DNA of 64,000 bases from contig MU405294.1 in assembly GCA_022836615.1 (NCBI GenBank), positions 62,001 through 126,000 of the forward strand. Direction: 5' to 3'. Positions within the stretch are counted from its first letter, which is position 1, and the number at the start of each line of letters is the position of its first letter. The position numbers and the translations under genes were made by a program. This DNA comes from Annulohypoxylon bovei var. microspora. Lineage: Eukaryota > Ascomycota > Sordariomycetes > Xylariales > Hypoxylaceae. Shown in pieces: positions 57,858 through 64,000 of this stretch. The notes below the pieces were generated by a model, which saw only the letters and a program-made list of their open reading frames with translations, was not told where the DNA came from and ran no database searches.

Positions 57858-59105
57858 GATTCAAGATGATCACCGAGGCAACGAACATGCCAAAAACCTA
57901 TAATTTTCTCTGCCTTCGTCTCCAAATAGAGCAACAACGCTTCTTGAACTTTGGTCTCGAAGCCGGTATTCTATATGCCGACGGCAAACTTTGCGACACT
58001 CTCCACGTTCATCGCCCTCTCCTCGCATCTATCCTAGCTGAAATCAAGACGTCAATGGAAACTTTCGCATCAGAAAATGGAAAATACGAGAAAATGATAG
58101 CACACGAGCATATTAATTGGGATGAGAAGGACCACACGCAACTGGACATAATGGATTTGCTGTGCCTACCAAGCCAGGCTGAATATCAAGTTAAGGGGGA
58201 GAAACCGAGTGGACTAGATCGAGTTCGCAATTTTGGTAAAGGACAAAGAATACGCGAGGAAGCAAGTTCGTCGCAACCGCGTGTTTACAGGACAGGGGAA
58301 GGAACGCATGAAGCAGTTCGTGGCAGAGATCGAAATTTTGAAATGGCTCAACCACCACCGCATTGTGAAGTTTGTCGGGAATTATACCGATTCTAGCTAC
58401 ATGGGGCTCATCATGTCACCAGTTGCAGAGATGAACCTGTCCACATATCTTGAGGAAGTGGATCGATCTAAACAAGGCGAACTCCGCACCTTTTTCGGGT
58501 GTCTATGTAGGGCCTTGGAGTTCTTACACGGGCAAGAGGTTCGGCATAAGGATATCAAGCCTGCAAATATATTGGTGCACTGTGGGAAAGTATTATTCAC
58601 TGACTTTGGCCTCTCCCTTGACTTCAAGGACGCTAAAGGGAGTACAACGACAAGTATGGTATATGCGTGGACACAAAAATACGGAGCCCCCGAGGTAGCT
58701 GCGTACGAACCTCGAAATACTCAGTCTGATATTTGGAGTTTAGGCGTTGTCTTCCTCGAAATGATAGCTGTCCTCAAGGGAAAAGACATAGAGGAAATGG
58801 ACGAATTCTTCGAAGCCCACGGGTCAGGACGGCGATTTGCCCATTCGAATCATACTGCTTTGCTTGAGTTTATTACAGAACTCAAGAAAGCTGGAAGGAA
58901 ATCAGATAACGTGGCTTTAGCATGGGTTCAGCAGATGCTTGAAGTTGAGCCACAGCTGCGTCCCACTGCAAGTAAACTAGTGGGCTCTATTATACCGAGC
59001 GGAGAACAAGATGAAAAAGCATCGGCATTTTGTGGCATATGCTGTTCTTCACTTGACGACAGTGACGGCGATGATTCGGATACTGTGAGCAGCAGTGCAA
59101 TATGA
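57858..59105 (+). pseudogene. HeLo-like domain protein kinase, frameshifted and N-terminally incomplete
   Basis: From a splice-acceptor-like GATAG (57853-57857), the frame encodes a HeLo-like helical block ('KTYNFLCLRLQIEQQRFLN', 'HRPLLASILAEIKTSMETF', 'MDLLCLPSQ') as in fungal prion-inhibition-type domains. Near 58228-58236 the kinase frame is shifted by one base: 'DRVRNF' lies in the first frame and 'LVKDKEYARKQVRR' in the next. Removing one T from the T run at about 58230 would restore continuity. The kinase then runs to a stop at 59105 with the catalytic residues present: 'YARKQV' Lys, 'RHKDIKPANIL', 'TDFG', 'GAPE', 'SDIWSLG'. The Gly loop is short or lost. The C-terminus is acidic/Ser-rich. 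It may be a pseudogene or a sequence error; family members are linked to NLR/cell-death signalling. Confidence 0.65.
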
Positions 59106-59277
59106 TGAACAGTGAGTTTAATGCCAATTGGGTTTAATAAAAAACAATTGTATTTATATCATATTTAGGGGACAATTCGAAGGAACAGAGCTAATTCATG
59201 TACGGTTTTTAAGGAAGCACTACAATAACCCTCTAAACAACATCAGAACTCTTTCGATTACGCGAATATCCCCCTTT

Positions 59278-62130
59278 TCATAGCCCACGCTCCCTCAATA
59301 CTTTCCGTAGTGTCTTAGCGAAATTGACCACATACTCAGCATTCAGCATAGTATAATGAGCGCCTTCCACGTGGTGAAAGCGCACATCACCTTGCACAAA
59401 GTTCTTCCAAGCTGACAGCCTATTCTGAATCCAATCCTCCCTGTTCTTTGCTACATGGCTAAGCGGATCGGCCACGAAGACATCCATATTCGCTATGGTG
59501 CCCTCGGGCTCGTAATCGACGGCGAGGCCCTGCATGTTGGACGCGAGCCCGACCCAGAGCAGGTAGTAGTCCTCGTCGAGGCCCAGCTCGGCCCAGCGCG
59601 TCGGGTCGCTGTGCATCTTCAGGTAGCGGATGGCGTCGAGGCGGCGGCCGTCGCGCTCGAAGGCGCACAGCGCGGGCTTGTGCGCGTAGGCCGCGGCCTC
59701 GTCCATCAGGCCGACGAAGTAGAAGAGGTGGATGACGCACTCGTCCCACAGCAGCTCGCGCATGCGCGACTTGATGTGCGGCGGCAGGTTCCAGCTGCCG
59801 CACAGGCGCACCTCGTCGCCGCCCGCCTCCAGCAGCTTCGTCACCTCGAACGCCACCATCCCGCCGAACGAGTACCCCGCGATGGCGTACGGCCCCCGCG
59901 GCTGCCGCTTCTTGATGGCCGCCCGGTACGTCTCGAACACCTCCCCGAGCGCCTGGAACGGCGTCTCGCCCTCGGCCGCGTTGAAGCCGCGCGCGCGGAA
60001 CGCGTGGATGGGCCGGTCCGTGATGTGATGCGCTAGGTTGACGAAGACGAGGACCTCCCCGACGCCCGGGTGGACGAGCCACAGCGGCGTCTTGGTGCCG
60101 TGGGGCTGCAGCGTCACGACAGGGTCGTATTCGTGCTTCTGCTTGCCCGTGAATACGGAAATGCGAGACGCAATGCCCCTAGCCGTAGGATTTTTCAAGA
60201 TGTCTGTGAGGCGGATTTCCTTGTCGCTGCCGGAGGCCCTCAGAAACCCGTTCAGGCGCTGCATGATGGCCACAAGGTCCATGGACGTCGCGCCCGTCGA
60301 GAATATGGAGTCGGTGACTGAAAAGTCATCTTCGAATGTGAGCTCGAGCTGCTGCCCGATGAGATACAGAATTGCGGCTTCCTCGATGGTTTCGGGCTGA
60401 CCGCGAATCTTCTGGCGATGTCTGGCGATCGCTTCGTCGTTGAGGGCCTTCTGATCCGCGAAATTGCCAGCCTGTAGAGCCGCCTTCAGTTTCGTTCGCG
60501 ACAGTTTGCCTAGTGTGGATTTGGGCATATCTTGGGCTCGTAGTGGCAGAACTAGGGGGCGTGAGTGGGTGTGCATGCTGCAGACGCGAATAATACTGCT
60601 GTGGGCCTCGTAGCGGCTCTCCTCGTCGTCATCCCCGTATGAGGGCAGGTAGAGCACCACGACAACCTCGGTATCCGCTTTCGAGGAGTCGCGCATGCCA
60701 AAACAGCAGAAATAGCTCGGTGTGGTCCCCGGAATCTCGGCCTGCTCCAGGGCTGTGTCGAGCTCGTGGGGCAGATACTTGACGCCGTTGATATTGATCA
60801 TCTCTTTAGTGCGGCCGTCCAAGTGCAGCTGGCCCTGGTCGTCAATGTAGGCCATATCACCTGTTCGGAACCAGCCGTCGCTGGTGAAAGCCTCGGCCGT
60901 AGCTGCAGCATTGTTATAGTACCCCTTAAATATCGAGTCGCCGGTGATCTCTAGACTGCCGCGCTCGCCCTTCTTCGCGACCTCGGTTCCTGGACTGTCT
61001 AAACGAGCAATTCGTATGCGCACACCAGGATTGGGTTCTCCTAGCGATGCAAAGCTTAGGTGCTGGGAGCTATCATAGCTAGGGCAGTTGTCGTTGACAA
61101 TGCATCCCGCACAAGTCTCTGTCATACCAAAGGATGACTTTAGAACATTATCAGGGGCGCCGTAACGGCTCAGCACCGACTGCAACCCGACGCAGACTTC
61201 CATAACGTTCGCCTCTCCTCCCGTATCCACATACAATGCCTCCAAGTTCAGGTCCTGATCTAACGAGGATGCTGCTCCTGATCTGAACAGTTTTAATAGC
61301 TTGGCTAACAGGAAATTGGGAGCAAACATGCGCGACACGTGGTGACGGCTAGCCAGGTTTAGCAGCTGTACGGGATCGAGAAGGATATCGGCGGTCGCGA
61401 TCTGAACCTGCGAGACACCAGACACGATGGCGAAGATGTGGCAATGGACAAGGTTGGCAACATGGTCCATGTGAGTCCACGACAGGAAAGGGCTCTCCGG
61501 GTACCCTAAGTTGGCCGAATCTCTTTTGCCCTTGAAAGAGGCGAGGAGTTCTTGGTGCGTCAGAGGGACTGCTTTCGCATTACCGCTGCTTCCCGATGTA
61601 AGCATGACGGCGGCTATGCTAGAGGGTGATGGCTCGGGAGATGGTGTCAGGGGTCTCGAATGTGTGAGGGCTAGACCTTCCAACTCCTCAACAGTGCAGA
61701 TATCGATACGCTGCTCGCCGGTCTGCTCTGAAAAGGGGCTGATCAAGGAGAGACGTGTGATGCATAGCGGCCCATTGAAAGTGCTATAGAGATGGCTAAG
61801 GTGTTTCTGGCGATCCAGTGCGCTCTGGCTGAACATGCCTGGCCCCGTGACGGAAGGAATAGCTCCGGCCAATACAACGGACCAGTACCAGATGATACTT
61901 TCCAGGGCATTATCGAAGTATACGAGCACGATAGACCCAGGTTTGCAGAGGTCTTTCTGTTTGAGTTTGCTGGCGTTGGTTTCTGCTAGGTGCAGTAGCT
62001 CCTTGTAAGAGAGCTTGAGAGCCGCTTGGGGGCTACTGATGTTGTTGGCTGGGTATGCCACGATGCCCTCTGCTGTATGATTCGCAGCATACTTGAGAGC
62101 ATCGACAATATTGTCGAATGGGTAGTCGTT
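59278..62130 (-). CDS. NRPS-like enzyme, A-T-TE (5' exon unresolved)
   Basis: The main exon, minus strand, starts at a splice acceptor at 62130 (TACAG before '[18 protein letters not shown]') and gives about 950 aa; no in-frame ATG precedes it. The adenylation domain has A3 '[17 protein letters not shown]', A5 '[11 protein letters not shown]', A7 '[12 protein letters not shown]' and the A10 lysine ('[13 protein letters not shown]'). The carrier domain has 'STGATSMD' with the phosphopantetheine serine. The thioesterase has 'GYSFGG' and the catalytic His in 'VEGAHYTML'. No condensation domain exists. Such enzymes (MicA, TdiA, ApvA, AtqA types) join two aryl-pyruvates into furanones or quinones; the product here cannot be predicted. 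The TE domain is far more GC-rich than the A domain. The first exon was not found with confidence. Tailoring genes, if any, lie beyond the window. Confidence 0.88.
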   Translation of the reverse strand, partial: NDYPFDNIVDALKYAANHTAEGIVAYPANNISSPQAALKLSYKELLHLAETNASKLKQKDLCKPGSIVLVYFDNALESIIWYWSVVLAGAIPSVTGPGMFSQSALDRQKHLSHLYSTFNGPLCITRLSLISPFSEQTGEQRIDICTVEELEGLALTHSRPLTPSPEPSPSSIAAVMLTSGSSGNAKAVPLTHQELLASFKGKRDSANLGYPESPFLSWTHMDHVANLVHCHIFAIVSGVSQVQIATADILLDPVQLLNLASRHHVSRMFAPNFLLAKLLKLFRSGAASSLDQDLNLEALYVDTGGEANVMEVCVGLQSVLSRYGAPDNVLKSSFGMTETCAGCIVNDNCPSYDSSQHLSFASLGEPNPGVRIRIARLDSPGTEVAKKGERGSLEITGDSIFKGYYNNAAATAEAFTSDGWFRTGDMAYIDDQGQLHLDGRTKEMININGVKYLPHELDTALEQAEIPGTTPSYFCCFGMRDSSKADTEVVVVLYLPSYGDDDEESRYEAHSSIIRVCSMHTHSRPLVLPLRAQDMPKSTLGKLSRTKLKAALQAGNFADQKALNDEAIARHRQKIRGQPETIEEAAILYLIGQQLELTFEDDFSVTDSIFSTGATSMDLVAIMQRLNGFLRASGSDKEIRLTDILKNPTARGIASRISVFTGKQKHEYDPVVTLQPHGTKTPLWLVHPGVGEVLVFVNLAHHITDRPIHAFRARGFNAAEGETPFQALGEVFETYRAAIKKRQPRGPYAIAGYSFGGMVAFEVTKLLEAGGDEVRLCGSWNLPPHIKSRMRELLWDECVIHLFYFVGLMDEAAAYAHKPALCAFERDGRRLDAIRYLKMHSDPTRWAELGLDEDYYLLWVGLASNMQGLAVDYEPEGTIANMDVFVADPLSHVAKNREDWIQNRLSAWKNFVQGDVRFHHVEGAHYTMLNAEYVVNFAKTLRKVLRERGL

Positions 62131-64000
62131 CTGTACCTAACATTGTGGCTGTAGTGACAGTTGCTTATATTGACAAGTTCCAATACAGAACTCTCGATGC
62201 CCTCAGATATGCTTCAAATCAAAGAGCAGTTACATATTTATCTATCTACATCACAAATACCCTACAAGCCCCTTAACGACAATCGGAAGTCTCGGAGGCG
62301 GGAAAGGCTATTCCTGCCGCTGGCAGCGAAGCGAATATGACGAGGCACCGATAGGATCATGATCCATATGACGATCAAAGCAAGCCAAATGTATCACCCT
62401 CGAAGCATTTCAAACATCATTCCATACTTGACCGCTGATAAAAATATGCATAAGTCAGCCGCCAACAGGACTATTCCAAGGAAGCCACCGTTAGTCCTTC
62501 GTCGTCATCCTGATGAGGATCGTACGTTGTGTACATTCAGCCTCGCAATATAGTAGTGCTTACCGGGCTGAGACATCTATCTGAGTCCAACCTATCGAGA
62601 TAGGCATTAACCCTAACACCGACCAAGATTACGCGTTATCATGAGAACCAGAGATCCCAGGTACTTTCCCGGAGAAGCGATGGGGAGTCCGTATACATTT
62701 CACTAACTGCATTTGTTAGTTTTTGTTTGTATTCCGCCTGTGCCGCCTCCGAGTATGCTAAGCGAGGGACCGGATTAGACTCTTTCGGACCTTTGACCGG
62801 CATGGGATTCTTTTTATGGTAGATCAATACCTACCTATACAAGAGGTTGTATACTCTAGGGTATAATAATCTAAGAAGAACTTTGACTTGTTTGGAGTAA
62901 GTGGAATTTCTCAAGACTCTATCCACATTACGGGTTCCTTTCTCCTTTTTTGGCGAACTTACTTAGGTTAATCCTTCAATTAATTATGACAAGATTTAGG
63001 AAATCTCAAAGTCCATATATCTGGATTTGACTCCAGGCAAAAATTGCGTAGTTTTATATTTGACTTGTTTGACTTGATGAATCTCATGATATTGGGCAAA
63101 GTCCGCAATGGTAGCTTACGTTTTAGTAATGTTAGTCAAATAGTAGAACTCCAAGATCAAATCGAAAGTCGAGTGCCACGATCATAATGGCCTGTTTGAT
63201 CGCCCCATGCTGAAGGAATGGTAGCCTTGCTAGGATTGTCAGAGGTCTTCTCTACTTGCTATACCTCACCCCCTTGGGAGGATAGCCTTGAGGTCTGGTC
63301 TAGAGATCCGGCAGGATGTGAGTTCAGGCCCTAAGGGACCATTGGGGCTAGTCCTCGAACAGATCAGACAAAGGACACACCTTGTGTGTATACCGCGCTT
63401 CGTAGGCACAAGGGGTCCGAACTCCTTGCGCAGCAATATAGTTATTTCTCCATCTGCTAGGTTTGCATCGTGACAAGGATTACGAGGCGCTTTTGTCTTG
63501 TTTACGCCGGGGGCGTAGTTTGTAGTTAAATATTCTAGGACTTTGGTAATTACTTGGCTGGTAGTCTCGTAATAAGTACGAATTGCTTGCTGTATCTTGA
63601 GGGCTTATGCAGTACAATAGAAAATCACTAACTACCTATTCTCCTCACCGATACTTCGCAGATGATGACGGCAAGATGAGGACACTAGCCCTATAGGCCG
63701 GTCAGATCTTACATAACATCATATTGCAAGGTTGAGCGTCTTGGCAAGTCTTAACGTTGGATGTGAAAAGCCGCGTGTCGTGATCAAAGGTGGCACAAAA
63801 TGTAGGCGTGAATATGAAAAGTCAATCTAATTCCTTTAAGTAGAATACATAACTGCATAAGCTAACACCAGTTATGAAATAATATAGGGAGTTAGGATTC
63901 TTTCCATGTGTTAGCTATTTTCAAATTCGGTGAGCACCTGTGTCACCAAGAGTAAGGTAAGGCCGAACATTATGTCGGTATTAGTATAAATGACAAATTA
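62131..64000. other. right-hand region, no complete gene recognised
   Basis: 1.9 kb. The left part should hold the first exon and promoter of the NRPS-like gene; candidate ATGs at 62353 and 62359 (minus strand) do not connect convincingly. Beyond 62650 only short frames occur. A slightly GC-richer block (63220-63480) may be a decayed element or gene fragment. The window ends here. Confidence 0.4.

Noticed and set aside
59455..60082. Long open frames on both strands opposite the NRPS-like TE domain
   Set aside because: They are shadows caused by very GC-rich codons; the minus-strand frame with TE motifs is the real one.
62262..62361. Candidate first exon for the NRPS-like gene (minus strand, ATG 62353 or 62359)
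   Set aside because: Frames either stop at once or join only through a weak GTAGGG donor with an unusual N-terminus.
63288..63473. 61-codon frame near the right edge
   Set aside because: No domain or neighbour support; may be a fragment of an old element.

Overview
The window looks like nuclear DNA of a filamentous ascomycete (Pezizomycotina, probably Sordariomycetes; a xylarialean lineage is a guess from overall style). The genes carry short introns of about 50-170 bp with GTAAGT/GTATGT/GTGAGT-type donors, CTAAC-like branch sites and CAG/TAG acceptors. The families are typically fungal: a DFG5/DCW1 cell-wall mannosidase with a GPI signal, a NACHT-ankyrin STAND protein, a HeLo-like kinase and an A-T-TE NRPS-like enzyme. 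Bases 1-10330 are a strongly AT-rich, RIP-type mutated block. No bacterial operons, CRISPR arrays or rRNA genes are seen.

Layout. 1-10330: gene-free AT-rich block. A Ty3/gypsy element (819-7157; two 216-bp LTRs and a 5-bp target duplication) with RT, integrase and chromodomain traces is inserted into an older, more heavily mutated block that holds a probable Ty1/copia RT/RNase H relic. 11043-15280: NACHT-ankyrin NLR-like gene about 700 bp from the AT block. 17032-18600: GH76 mannosidase. 19259-20460: unrecognised minus-strand gene interrupted by an in-frame TAG. 21440-23259: MYND protein and 2OG-Fe(II) oxygenase, convergent. 24857-27172: alpha/beta-hydrolase and DUF218 protein, convergent, 40 bp apart. 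27370-31217: a divergent pair, a 279-aa gasdermin-like candidate and an ankyrin-subtilase protease. 31821-35170: second MYND protein and an MDR oxidoreductase. 36211-41598: very long disordered protein. 45349-46731: IFRD-family protein. 49273-52081: FHA protein. 54811-55174: small Cys4 protein. 55561-56934: acyl-CoA dehydrogenase. 57858-59105: frameshifted HeLo-like kinase. 59278-62130: NRPS-like enzyme with its first exon unresolved. 62131-64000: no gene recognised.

How the genes may work together. Three loci resemble parts of fungal allorecognition or regulated cell death: the NLR (11-15 kb), the gasdermin-like/protease pair (27-31 kb) and the HeLo-like kinase relic (58-59 kb). The divergent pair is the most interesting. 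In Podospora HET-Q1/HET-Q2 a gasdermin-like pore former lies beside the subtilisin-like protease that activates it. Here a candidate effector of matching size and motif order shares a promoter with a leaderless subtilase carrying ankyrin repeats. The gasdermin assignment is inferred from remote motif similarity and needs a structure test. Most other genes are ordinary housekeeping or metabolic genes. CDS coordinates run from start to stop codon including introns; intron positions are in the evidence text.
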